NCBI GenBank assembly: GCA_013368325.1
Contig: JAACJK010000004.1
Span: forward strand, 806,001-870,000
Direction of reading: 5' to 3'
Origin: Ephemerocybe angulata
Taxonomy: Eukaryota; Basidiomycota; Agaricomycetes; Agaricales; Psathyrellaceae
DNA: 64,000 bases
Part shown: positions 11,305-21,867 of the stretch, one piece after another
Numbering within the stretch: the stretch's first letter is position 1
How the letters are laid out: every line of letters begins with the position of its first letter
Position numbers and translations under genes: made by a program
The notes under the pieces: model-generated
What the model was told of the DNA's origin: nothing
The model's input: only the letters and a program-made list of their open reading frames with translations
The model's database searches: none

Positions 11305-12798
11305 ATGACCCTCCCTCTCACTGACCAGATCACATCCCTCCCCAAGGAAGAACGGTTCAATCTCCAGGGCTTGATCGAATGCACCACACACCATGTTTCC
11401 GAGCGATTATCAAAAGCTGGGGTAGACATCGCCGCCCTTGCCTGCACATCCATCTCCTTCCTCGGGAGTGGCGAATACAACTACGCCTATCGTCTGGAAT
11501 TTAGTGGCGGAACCCAACTGGTCGCCAACGTTTCCAGCGCCTCCGAACACGACTATTCCCCAGCGGCGAAGGAATCTGAGATCGCGACGATGCGATTTGT
11601 CCGCGAATCCGGACTGTACCCCGACGTACCAGTTCCTGAGGTCTACGCATGGAATACAACGTTCGAAAATCCTGCTGGGGCGCCGTATGTCCTAATGGAA
11701 TTCATCAAGGGGAAGGCATTCAATTTGGTCGTTCGCGACGACGACCCGGGATTGCTCAGTGGCCTCCGCGCCGTGCCAGAGTCTCAGCAAGTCGCGCTTG
11801 TGAAAGCGATGGCCAGACTGAAGGCTTCTCTTTCCAAGCCGGTTCCATTCACCGAAATTGGGAGTCTTGTAGTCGATTCCTCCGGGACGTTTTCCGTGGG
11901 GCCATTGATGGCGATCTACGGTGTAAGCCTGGGTGGCCCTTACAAGTCGATCGAAGACTTCTGGCGTGCATCTCATGAGCAGAGGCTCCTGGAAAAGATT
12001 CCGAACTTCTGCGCCAGGACTGAGGAGAGCTTTCAGCCCTCTGAACGCTTCACACCCCACGATTTGATGGATAGATACCAGAAGCTATCTGCCTTGATCC
12101 CCTACTTCAAGATCCCCGAACCATATACTCCTCTTGTCCTACACCACCCCGACCTCGCACTCCGCAACATATTCTTTGACGAGGAGTCCCTCTTATCGGA
12201 CGATCCAAAGGTTGCCTGTGTTATTGACTGGAGCGGCGCCCAGATCCTGCCCTTGATGCTCGCTTCTTGCTTCCCACTGGACATGATGACCGCCTTCACA
12301 AACCCTATCCCCCTCAAAGAACCAGCCGAGCAGGCTTGGGACAACGTTCCTTACGACTGGACTTATTTTGGAGATCCAGATAAGAGAATCGTCCGGGAGG
12401 ATAAATCTCCGAGCGATGCGGTTGCCAAACAAATCCGATGCGAAATCCGACTCTTTTATCTGCGCGGGCTCTTTGGTGCCCATTACGGGCAGCAGATAGT
12501 AAAACTGCACCAAGATAGCGACCTAGCCCGTGCCACGGTCTATTTGGACGCTAGATACTACCTGAAGTTCCACGAAGCTATCACGGGGGGAACCCGTGGG
12601 TGGATCGTCCACCACCACTGGATTTCCGAGACGTACTGGCGACTACGGATGATGCCAACTGGAAACTCCGCGTCAGGCGAACGACTTGTCGTCGGGCCAG
12701 ATGTGTATCGATCCACTATAGAGCTTACAGTGGTCGATTTGGGTTTGTTTGAGGATACACCAGAGGAGACTTACATGATTGGCATGACCGTCGAGTAG
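11305..12798 (+). CDS. APH-family kinase-like protein, right copy
   Basis: A 497-aa intronless paralog of the gene at 9535-11037, in inverted orientation. The same motifs are conserved: APYVLMEFIKGKAF, the catalytic LHHPDLALRN, and CVIDWSGAQ. Start 11305 (MTLPLTDQITSLPKEERFNL) was chosen because it aligns with the left copy's first methionine. Differences from the left copy concentrate near the N-terminus and in the middle (after GPYKSIED), while the catalytic region and C-terminus are almost the same. The C-terminus runs a few residues longer (TYMIGMTVE). Both copies look intact and likely functional; the substrate is unknown. Confidence 0.85.
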   Translation: MTLPLTDQITSLPKEERFNLQGLIECTTHHVSERLSKAGVDIAALACTSISFLGSGEYNYAYRLEFSGGTQLVANVSSASEHDYSPAAKESEIATMRFVRESGLYPDVPVPEVYAWNTTFENPAGAPYVLMEFIKGKAFNLVVRDDDPGLLSGLRAVPESQQVALVKAMARLKASLSKPVPFTEIGSLVVDSSGTFSVGPLMAIYGVSLGGPYKSIEDFWRASHEQRLLEKIPNFCARTEESFQPSERFTPHDLMDRYQKLSALIPYFKIPEPYTPLVLHHPDLALRNIFFDEESLLSDDPKVACVIDWSGAQILPLMLASCFPLDMMTAFTNPIPLKEPAEQAWDNVPYDWTYFGDPDKRIVREDKSPSDAVAKQIRCEIRLFYLRGLFGAHYGQQIVKLHQDSDLARATVYLDARYYLKFHEAITGGTRGWIVHHHWISETYWRLRMMPTGNSASGERLVVGPDVYRSTIELTVVDLGLFEDTPEETYMIGMTVE

Positions 12799-12950
12799 AC
12801 ATCTAAAGTGCTCGACGCGGGACACTTTCAGGGACTTCGTTTAACATTATTTGTGTCGTTAATTGCTCAACCTTGGTGAATAAAACAAGCTGAATTTCTT
12901 CCTCCTATGGCCGACCTCTTAGCGCTCAGCTATCATTCCGGGATTGCACA
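11305..12950 (+). repeat. Right arm of the inverted duplication
   Basis: Mirror of 9372-11037. The non-coding 3' flank (12799-12950) is nearly as similar to its partner as the coding part, including the motif CTCAACCTTGGTGAATAAAA and CCGACCTCTTAGC. Confidence 0.85.
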
Positions 12951-14187
12951 ACAATTGCCCCAGCCCGCTCCGTTGCTGTAACCACAGGTGGGACCAGGCG
13001 GGAGCAATGTCCTGTCAGCCCAATCTGGGCACCTCTATGCTTGAAATGAGCAGATGGCGCAGCACGCAGCCACCCGCAGTGAACACGAGGTATTGTCATC
13101 CTCCCAGAACCCGCTCCCGCCGAACAAGTTCAAGGCTTATGCATTTTCCACCCAAAATATCTTACGGAAGTTCTTCAACACATGACGGTCGGTCCACTTG
13201 CCACCTTCGTGTAACGACCTCGCTCATGTACTGACCTTGACTAGGCCTGATCTCAAGGACCACATATCCGGCAGGACAAGGACTGACAAGGACGCCCCCG
13301 GTGCATTTCACCAATGTACAATTATGGCGCCAGGAGGTACCTCCAAGGCTCCAACCACTCACCTCAACACCTCACGCCATCACTACCAGAGTGGCAGAGA
13401 ACAAACCCCAAGCGAAGGAAATTCCTCTGTAGAAGAACGCAACATCATTCATCTATGCAACCGGTGAACAACTGGATCGCAGTGGTCTCCAAAGAAACCA
13501 GTCTCTGCCACTCTACATAAACAACAGTGGAATGGCAACTTACAATTACAAGGGACGGGTGCAATTCACCGACGGTCAGTCAGACTCAGTCTCCGAAAGT
13601 CAACGAGGGCCGTACCGCACGACGCAGGGCACAACAGACTCGACCCACGCGGTCCATCGATCAGTAATAGCAGTCGGGGTCAACGCCAACCCATGTTCTT
13701 TAATGAGTCGGTAAGCGCCGCCAAGTCCCACATAAGCGCCCAGCTTTGCCAGCCAAAGTCGCATCACGGCTCAGCAAGGTTGATGGGAAAGCATCTGCAG
13801 GCCTTTCTCATGTCTCCATCGCGCCCCTAGGTAGTTGGAAGTCGTCTCGCAAGGCGCGAGAATAAGACCTACCGACGTACCACTATCAGCCAAACACCCG
13901 CAGTCCCCTCAACGTGAACGTGTAGTACACCAGATGGATTCCACCATCTGTAATCTGCAGCTATCTAACATGCATATCGCGTCGCGGGTCGTAAAGAATG
14001 ATTCAAAGCAAAGAATGGAGAATGAAAGATGCGCCACAGGTAACATACCAAGTGGATGGGATGGATGGAAGGATGGAGGTGAATGAATAACGATAACAAT
14101 GGGGGACCCGGGACAAATCTAAGGTACTATAAGGTGTACGCTAAAACACGAAAACAACATCATCATCAACACAGACGAAAAGCTCCC
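12951..14187. other. Intergenic, right flank of the phosphotransferase inverted repeat
   Basis: About 1.2 kb between the inverted repeat and the desaturase 3 stop codon; the right part is the desaturase 3 3' UTR. A short GGAT-rich run (about 14050-14085) is the only local structure noticed. No gene is supported. Confidence 0.55.
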
Positions 14188-15704
14188 TTAACCAAGGATA
14201 CCCTCTCCATCCGAGTACGCCGCGCTGCTCGCATACGGGCTCGAGAGCTCCGTATAACGCGCAATCTTGAGGCGCTGCGAAGGAGGAACGCCCTTCTCGT
14301 CGAGCCCGTGGGGCATGCCGCCGTGCAGCACACCCACACGCTTCATCGCCAACAAGTTGTGCGCAGCGTTCGAGTGGTCGTAGACACCGCCAAAGAACGC
14401 CGTCGTCGCGTCCTTGCCGATGAACTTGACAATCAAGTGCGCGCCTCCGGGGTGCTCGTTGATGAACGTCGCAACGTCGTGGATGAACCCGCTGATCAAG
14501 ACCAATGGCCGCTTCTTCGCCTGCTCCTGGTCTATAAAACGAAAGAAACAGAGTGTATCAGCGACCCTGAGTGTGCGAACACAGAAAAAAGGGGTAACGT
14601 ACAGCTCTCCCACGAGACGACAGGCAGGTCGTTGCTGTCCGAGGGCCACGCGAGCTTCTCCTGGGTCTGGCGCAGCTTTTTGAGCTCCATGGTGAGCTGG
14701 CCCTTGCGAACCTCGTTGTCGGGGAAGGTCTTGAGGTGGCTCGCGAGACCCAGCTTCTGCATGCTCCAGATGAACCACTTGGTAGGGTCGTACTGGTACC
14801 ACTTGATCGCGTTCCGGTAGTCCATGGGGAACTGGTGGTGGAAGTTGTGGTAGCCCTCGCCGATGGTGGCCAGCGCGGTGATGACATGGTCGCGGGGAGT
14901 GTGCTTGTCGTCAAAGGGACTCTCGCCGAGCCAGTGCGCAAGCGAGTTGACACAGAACGTCGACTGCGAAACGGGTAAGCGCGAGGTCAAAGGCGAATAA
15001 GAAAGAGACAAAGAACGTACGTGATGGACAAAGCAAAGACGGAGGACACCCGCGTAGACGTAGCCGCCCTTGGCGTCGCCCCACAGGAGCCAGGGGATGA
15101 CGGTGGGGACACCGAAGCCCATGATGAGGATGAGGGGCAGGTACCACCTGTGCTGGAACTTGATGACGGGGTTCTTGCTCAGGTCGGAAACATCAGCGAC
15201 ACCGGGCCTGCGCCTGGGCTTGATGAGCATCCACCCCATGTGGCTGTAGAAGAAGCCCTTGTGGGCGTTGTAGGGGTCGAGGTCGGTGTCGGTGTACCTG
15301 TGGTGGGCGCGGTGGCCACGGCTCCACCACTTGATGGAGCCCTCGACGGCGCCAGCTCCGAGGAAGCAGAGGAAGTACTGGAGGGGCAGCGAGGCGTTGT
15401 AGCTGCGGTGGGCCCAGAGCCGGTGGTAGCCCGCGGTGATGCCGAGGCCGGTGAGGTAGTAGTAGAAGATGGCGAAGAGGGCGGTCTTGAGCTGAAGGGG
15501 GGTGTAGAAGGCGCCAATCAAGCCAAGGAGCGGGGTGACGAGGAGGATGACACAGTTGAGGTAGTTGAGCTCGCTGAAGAGGTTGTTGAGGGTGACGGGG
15601 CCCCTGGACTTTTGGGTCTTGAGGGTGTGCTGGACATAGTTGTCGGGGATGTTGAGGTCGGCGGGGACGATGTTGTCGACGCTGTCGGCGGGAGGGAGGC
15701 CCAT
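14188..15704 (-). CDS. Acyl-CoA delta-9 desaturase with cytochrome b5 domain, copy 3 (strongly codon-biased)
   Basis: A 462-aa enzyme with exons 15704-15021, 14963-14603 and 14531-14188. The first intron is 57 bp, so the frame reads straight through it. The di-iron ligands are HRLWAH (about residues 94-99), HRAHH (131-135) and HNFHH (267-271); the b5 heme motif HPGG is at about 375. Several hydrophobic spans flank the boxes, as in the four-helix ER desaturases. Compared with copies 1 and 2, the codons are overwhelmingly C/G-ending, the usual sign of high expression in fungi, so this is probably the main housekeeping OLE1-type gene. The start at 15704 (MGLPPADS) is followed by [14 protein letters not shown], shared with copy 2. 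The upstream region has a TATATT-like element. Confidence 0.96.
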
Positions 15705-16882
15705 CGTGGTGAGGAAGAAAGAGTCCTGGCCTGCGGAGTTATAATTCCGCGCCAATATATCTCTTTTTCCAATCTTTTGGGGCAACTGATCTGCTCCCCA
15801 GCAATTCGGCTTAGCCACGTCCGCTCCCATTCACATGGACCCCGCCCTACTCGTCCCCGCTGCACGCTCTCTAGCGCCCGTTAGCAGTCCCTAGCAGCCT
15901 CCAGGAGCACTAGACACACTACTTCGACTGCCCGCAAAGCCAGCTGGCGCCGGCGGGCCAGCCCAAATTTTCGCGACCGACCAGCCCGACACGCCCAGCT
16001 CCGAGCATTCTCCAGAGACCCCAGCTGGAGCGCAATGTGCCAATGACCTGCAATGACCCGCTCCGCCTCCCCGCACCACCTCCAGCCACTTCCATTCGAG
16101 TGGGGCAGCGCCAAGCCTAAGTATTCCGCCATTTCCAAATCGGGTGGCCCGTGATTCGTCCGCTGAGCGCCTAAAATGGCTGGGGCCGCCGCATGGTCTC
16201 AATCATAGACGCCAGGCTTGAACATGTGGGGACGCGTTAATTGCACGCCAGTGTGCGGTAGTAGGCTTAAACTAGTGTTGAAACCCCCAGAGTGGTCTAT
16301 GTACTCTACAATGCCTTCTAGCGAACACCACCGCCAACTCCCCCGCAAGGCATCGTTCAACGGGATGGACCTCAGGACTTGCGTCCTTCCTTATCTCGTC
16401 TACCTTCAGAGTTCAGAGGGGGTTTTCGGGGGTCCTCCCATACTGCACCAGCGCTTCCAATCTCAATCCCTCGCGCAACAACTGCACCCGGAATCCGGTT
16501 CCGGCCTCGCGCCGCGCACATCACTATTGTGCTCCCCACCACCGCGCCTCGTTGCTGATGTCTCCCAAAACACGGCAAAATCCATTCATAACCCGCAAGT
16601 CCCATTCATAAACCAGCCTTCGCACAAAGAGACCTCTTCACACACGTCCCCATCCCCACACGTGCACCCACCCCCACCCAATACCGCTGACCGTCCGTCG
16701 GAGCGTCCGTGCGTCCGTGCGAGCAGCAACTAACCAATCACCACATCGCGATTAATTCCTTTAATCCCACTTGGCGTTAATTGCCCCCCGCTGCGTCCTA
16801 TATGTACCTCCCAGACTCGCCCTCCTGGGGCCCCTCGCCCGATATCGCGTGGTCGCTCTCCTTCGACCACCGTCCCCTCAAC
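15705..16882. other. Intergenic between desaturase 3 and the first BTB-like gene
   Basis: Divergent upstream regions of the desaturase (minus) and the BTB-like gene (plus), about 1.2 kb. A frame at 16218-16733 (+) is open but shows no domain and lies in C-rich low-complexity sequence. No gene is supported. Confidence 0.55.
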
Positions 16883-17454
16883 ATGGACTCCAGCTCAAAA
16901 TACGGCGCACACCCCACCCCTGTCCGCGGCGCACCCTCCGCCCCCTTTCATCTCTACACCGAAACCATAGACGTCCAGGTACAAAACCCCAAAATTAACC
17001 TGTATCATCAAAGGAACTTACCTCAGTTTTTGCTTCTCACTCCGCGTACAAAGCTAAAAGACTCCCCCACCCCTTTCAAACTCTGCAAAACGCAAATCCT
17101 GCTCGCCCTCGTCTCCGAGCCCTTCATCACCACCATCCTCTCCGCGCCCCCACCCATAGTCCTCCCAGACGTCTCCCACAAGCAGTTCGCCGCCCTCCTC
17201 AAGGTCCTCCTCGCGCCCCTCCCGCACGAAGACATCGGAGCATCCATCGCCTCCATGTCCGTAGAAGAGCTCGTCGCCGCGCACGTGCCCGCGTCGCGCT
17301 GGGAAATGCACAGGGTAAGCCCACTTCTCCTCAAAGAAAATTTCACCCCACGCGCCCCGAAAACAAGGTGCTGATATACACGCGCTGCACATAGGTGAAA
17401 GACATCATCCGCGCGAGGCTCGCGAAACTAAACGCGTCCGACGCCCTCCCTTGA
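16883..17454 (+). CDS. BTB/POZ-like protein, diverged paralog 1
   Basis: A small three-exon gene (16883-16978, 17027-17314, 17395-17454; 147 aa). The frame closes at each splice, and it ends DIIRARLAKLNASDALP then stop. Its pattern is FHLYTETIDVQ, a hydrophobic helix pair (SEPFITTILSAPPPIVL), then a segment ending RWEMHRVKDIIRARL. This aligns position by position with the clearer BTB gene at 18514-19613, so it is placed in the same family by inference. The canonical VHK/F.DMF core is not recognisable. An ATG at 16802 is also in frame, but 16883 has the better initiation context. Basidiomycete BTB proteins are mostly of unknown function; some act as CUL3 adaptors. It may be degenerating. Confidence 0.55.
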
Positions 17455-18513
17455 CGCGTCCGCCCTGCACGCTGGCCTCGACGCCGTTCGTCCCGCTCAG
17501 CCCAAATGGAATGAGGAATTGGAAGGTGCGGGGTCAAGACACGGTCTCGGAAACGGTCAAGGGGACGTACTGCGCCGGGAGACGCACACGCGGTTCTGTC
17601 GACGGGGATGTGCGCATCTTTCGTTGGTCGCCGCGCCTGGCGGGGCTTAGCAATGGCGATAGGTGGGGTGTAAGGAAGGAGAACGTTAGACGGGGTCGTG
17701 TGGGTGAGGGGATGGGGGAAGGCTCGCGGTAGGAGAGGCTATATCGGGGGGCCACATAGACGAAGTTGTTGTTGACTACCACTTTAGTCGACACGGCTTC
17801 TCAGGCAAGTGCGAGATGTACTTGTATTCCTTTCAATGTTGTATGTAAAACCACGTTTTGTAATTGTACCCATTTCTTGATATGCCTTTCAAGATCGCAA
17901 CAAAGACTTAGCTTAGCTATGCAACGTACCGAGAAAGCGCAGAATTAAAGTGTGGTCGGAAAGGCCCAACGACGGTCCCCGGCTTTCCGCTGATGTTAAA
18001 AGTAAATTGGAAGGCGGTGACCCGGATAAAAAGCACAAACCATATCTCAGACCGTCGTGCACTAAAGAAATGACCTCGGTGCAGAGTTGGAATACGTCGC
18101 AATCTGTCCATAGACGTTACACGCATTTCCTAGGGGATCTACGGGACTGGTAGTATGTCGCCAGAGGCTACGCGTAGTCGAGGCGATGCAGGGTGGGTTG
18201 GCTGAGGAGAAAGGATGAAGCGTGCCTCGCCTTTCGCTTTATCCTCGAGTTCGATGACCTCACCTTTACCACCTGAAATACATGGCAAACTATACAGGCA
18301 ACCAAATGAACACTCACTTCCCAGTCTCCGCCATCTCGGAGCGTCTAGTTGATCGAATGGCCGGCGCTTAAGTAGACTTCGGCGCCTACCGAGCGGGCCT
18401 TAGATCGGAGCTTAATCTGTCGAACCATGGCCCGTGCGTACGTACGTACTTGCCACTTGGAGCCACTTCTTTCAGGTTCCTCCTTGCTGACGCCCAGCCA
18501 ACCAACGCACGCG
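17455..18513. other. Intergenic between BTB-like genes 1 and 2
   Basis: About 1.06 kb of 3' and 5' flanking sequence. Frames of about 60-90 codons overlap on both strands and show nothing recognisable. Confidence 0.55.
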
Positions 18514-19613
18514 ATGTGGCCTAAACCAGCTCAGTCCTCCTTATGGTCGGTTGACTCGGCGCCAGCTTCCACCAAAGAGCGTCAGTTCTACTTCGACCCA
18601 ACATGTGTTGTAATACAGGTACGTTACTCTATATGTCTAGCGAGATAACGTTCGGATAAGTGGACGGAACACCCCTCCAGGTCGAAAGTAAAGTGTACAG
18701 AGTTCCCAGATATCGCCTTGAGCGGTTCTCCGACATCTTCAAAGACATGTTCAACCTCCCTCCAGCAAATGAGAAAGAAGGCAAAAGTGACGAACACCCA
18801 ATTGTCCTTGAAGGTTGCGCCAGCTTTCAATTTGAAAGCCTCTTAAGCATCATGTTCCCTGAGTGAGTGTTGAGGACTTTGTACGATCGCGCCCTTCTTC
18901 TGTTGGCCGGGTTCGCCACGACCACGATCCCCTCCATCGCACTGCTAACTTTTACCCCTGCTATCGTATTTCAAAGGTCCATCAAGCCCGACGTTACAAG
19001 GGAGCAGCTTCTGGCCGCTTTGGAGTTGGCTTTCATGTGGGAAATGGCAGAAGTAAGTCTCCCTCATGTCCTCAAAAGCGAAGCATTTCTCGAACAGTTT
19101 GCCTTTTCATTGAAGGTTACGCAGTTCATCCACGAGACGTTGTCCTCCCAGCCAATCAGCCCCCTCCGTAAGATCGTCCTCGGCCTCAAATACTCGCCCG
19201 ATTTCGAGGACTTCCTCAAAGAAGGCTGTATAGCCTTCGTCCGAGAAACCGTGTCAAACGGCTTACCTTCCCGCGACGACATCAGCGATCTGGGATGGGA
19301 CACCTACGGCAAGCTCATGTATGCGAAGGAGGAGCTCATTCTACTCAGAGGCTGTCTCACCGTTCCGTCCTCTACAGCCCGCTGTGCCCTTCCTGGGTGC
19401 CTTCAAGTTAATGGTATACAGCGGAAGAGCCCTCTTGAAATAAAGTGTTTGGGGTCGGACCACGTCGGGATGAGGAAGACGGTTCCAGACATTTATTTGG
19501 GGTCCTTGAAAGATTCTAAAATTGTGTTGCGAGATCCATACGGGAATTCCGGTGAGGAAATTTGGACGACACTTGCACCGCTGGTTGGAAGGAAGGCGGG
19601 AGCTGGCACGTAG
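18514..19613 (+). CDS. BTB/POZ domain protein, paralog 2
   Basis: Four exons (18514-18618, 18681-18862, 18977-19052, 19116-19613) give a closed frame of 286 aa. The N-terminal BTB pattern typical of basidiomycete families is clear: FYFDPTCVVIQ joined to VESKVYRVPRYRLE, then FSDIFKDMFNLP, then a β-strand and acidic stretch, IVLEGCASFQFESLLSIMFP, and the helical LLAALELAFMWEM. The C-terminal 165 residues have no recognisable domain. The exon 1 to 2 join uses the acceptor at 18680 because it restores the conserved V-x-V-x-x-K-V-Y-R-V strand. Family function is protein-protein interaction, possibly a CUL3 substrate adaptor; the specific role is unknown. Confidence 0.75.
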
Positions 19614-20149
19614 GGGTAGAGAACGAAATGCACGACCAACTTGACTTCCTATCATCTGCCACAGTCGCGCTACATCCACTGGCCAAGTAGCCAGTGCGAT
19701 CCAAATTAGCGAGTACGGAAGGGATCCGCGAATATCAGTGAGTTGGACCCACAGAACCCACAATGAACAGCCCGTTCATTGTGGGGCACCTCCTTCGCAC
19801 TGTTTGAATAATCTCCCTGCCTCCCTCCAACAATTAAGGTAGCCGGATTTGGCATTGCACCCGTGCTCAGGCCTCAGGGTGCGTCGTCATAGCCGGGAGG
19901 CAACCTGCCTTCACAAGCACCGCGGTCTTTGTTCCTTTGTCTAGCTCATGGTCGTTGTTCTCTCGATCGGTAATTCATTGACACATGGCTATCGCCAACC
20001 AAAGCCATAAGCCATCCGCATTATCGTCGCGATATCGATCCGTGGCCCGTCAGACCTTGTTTAAAAAGGTATAAATTTGCTTGAGGTGAAGGGCTGCCTC
20101 GAAGTAAACGATCAAACCCCCCTCCCACATCGACATACTACCAACAGCT
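19614..20149. other. Intergenic between BTB-like genes 2 and 3
   Basis: About 540 bp. The inverted pair CAATGAAC/GTTCATTG around 19760-19780 could form a small terminator-like hairpin; otherwise nothing is seen. Confidence 0.5.
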
Positions 20150-20766
20150 ATGAGCACCATCCCAAGCACCTTGAAGAAATCGAGCCTGAACGCCCCCTTC
20201 TTGCCAGATACAATTATTGCATGCGTAAGCGCCGTGCGCCGCATCATTTTATGGCATGCGCTGACGACGGGTTACATTCCCAAAAGCTTCTGCCGCAGGG
20301 ATGCATCGTTGAAATCCCCCGACGGCGGGTGATGCTGGCCTTGGTCTCACCGGAGTTCACTCAAGAAGTACTTTCGTCGGACGTACCAATCACAATAGAA
20401 GGCTGCCTACAGGAAACCCTCGAGTGTCTCCTGAAGATCATCATGGCCCCCGAGCGAACCACGGACGATTATGTCGTTCCAAAGCTTAGTCTTCTAGAAC
20501 TCAGGGCTGCATTCAACCTGGCCGATAGATGGAAGATGACGGCGGTAAGCTAACTCTCATCGTCGCTTCTCTGAACAACTACCTGACTTTATCTGGGATT
20601 GACTCTGTAGGTCAAGTCGATCATCCAAGATAGCCTTATGGCGCTACACAGGGAGGAACCCATAGAAGCGATGGAATGGGCCGAAGGCCCAATCCAGCGT
20701 CGTCGTCGTCGTGATGAAGATGATGAGGAAGCCTTGAAGAGGCTGACTAAGCGCCGAAGGCACTGA
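20150..20766 (+). CDS. BTB/POZ-like protein, diverged paralog 3
   Basis: Three exons (20150-20224, 20299-20544, 20611-20766; 158 aa) with frame closure at both joins. It contains CIVEIPRRRVMLALVSPEF, then ITIEGCLQETLECLLKIIMAP, LLELRAAFNLADRWKMTAVK and SIIQDSLMAL, the same order of elements as the two genes upstream. It ends in a basic tail (RRRRRDEDDEEALKRLTKRR) that could be a nuclear localisation signal. The acceptor at 20298 is preferred over one at 20286 because it gives better alignment with paralog 2. The family link is by inference from the paralogs. Confidence 0.55.
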
Positions 20767-21867
20767 CAAACACGCCCACACAGGCGCCTAAAGGTATGAT
20801 GAGGCCCGAGGGCGGCAGGACAGCGCTAGGCGCTAGTCCATGTGGCCCCCTGAAACAAAGCCCCGTCCCGGCGCGATCTCCACACGTCCCTGTGACTCCC
20901 CCCCTTCTCCCTCTTCTACTCCGACCCTCCACCCGCCTCCTCCACCCGCCTCCTCCACCATGCCCTGTGCCCACCCGAGTGTCTCGGAGGACAGGCACAG
21001 GCCCCCGGATCTTCCTACTGCCCACCCATCCCTACGTCGTATCCAACCACCCCAGAGTGCTAATCACACAGCCCATGTCGACCTTAGCCAAGATCCCAAG
21101 CACGAGTTCTGCACGACATACATCCCCCACCTCTTATCGAGACAACCGGGAGAGTGAACGGGAAAGTCTTCCCTGCCTCTACACCTACCCAAAGACCCGA
21201 ATGGCGAGTTTGAGGCTGATAGCGACGATGGACGTCCCAGACCATAATTTCATCGCCCGAGTTCATTTCAGGGGGACCCATGGATCGTGATGCTTGCCTT
21301 AAATGGGTGTCGTTGTCAGAGCTGGGCTATTTCCCGAAGTAGCAGATGCCCCGACGAACTATTTTTTCTTCTTGGACTTTTTGGACTGTCCGTAGGACTA
21401 TTGTGACCCCTGTTTTGTACTACCTTCCCTTGATTTAATGAGGACTCTCGCCGCCTAGCGGGCGCTTAAGCAATTTCGGGCGATCCCGAGCGGCTTACTT
21501 ATAACCGGAGCACCAAAGCCCAATGTGCCGAATCGTGGGAGACACCGAGCGCTGACACTTCAAGTTGCCTCATCCTTAGCAGTACCAAAGTACTTCTTTC
21601 CAACTCCCACCATGAATCTGATATCTCCTATATTTCTCGCCGTTCTCACTGGCCAACCGTCAAAGTCTATCCCTGGGTTAAAACACTACAGTGCTGAACT
21701 CTACTTAGTCTCCATTTGGCACAGCTCGACATATTCGTCACGACGTCACCTGAACTCTTGCAATGCTTGTCGATAACGATTCTCGATTAGGGGGACAGTC
21801 TTCTGACGTGATCCTTCCGTGCTGAACGCAGCCAATCTCTCTTCAAACCTGCTTCAAACAGTGAACG
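20767..21867. other. Intergenic with C-rich tandem repeat
   Basis: About 1.1 kb. Around 20921-20960 there is a short imperfect tandem repeat of CCTCCACCCGCCTCCTCCACC type. The right end is the promoter of the GTPase-WD40 gene. No coding gene is supported. Confidence 0.55.

Noticed and set aside
9372..12950. Transposon with terminal inverted repeats
   Set aside because: The inverted repeat consists of whole cellular-type genes with no transposase, target-site duplication or short defined termini visible.
15021..15884. Long plus-strand frame (287 codons) opposite desaturase 3
   Set aside because: It is antisense to the GC-rich, C-ending codons of the desaturase, which suppress stops in that frame. 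Composition is low-complexity Val/Gly/Glu with no domain. The same shadow occurs opposite copy 2 (7586-8257).
21525..21776. Short plus frame before the GTPase gene
   Set aside because: No domain and no in-frame splice into MSDDSKGH at 21868; likely promoter or 5' UTR sequence.
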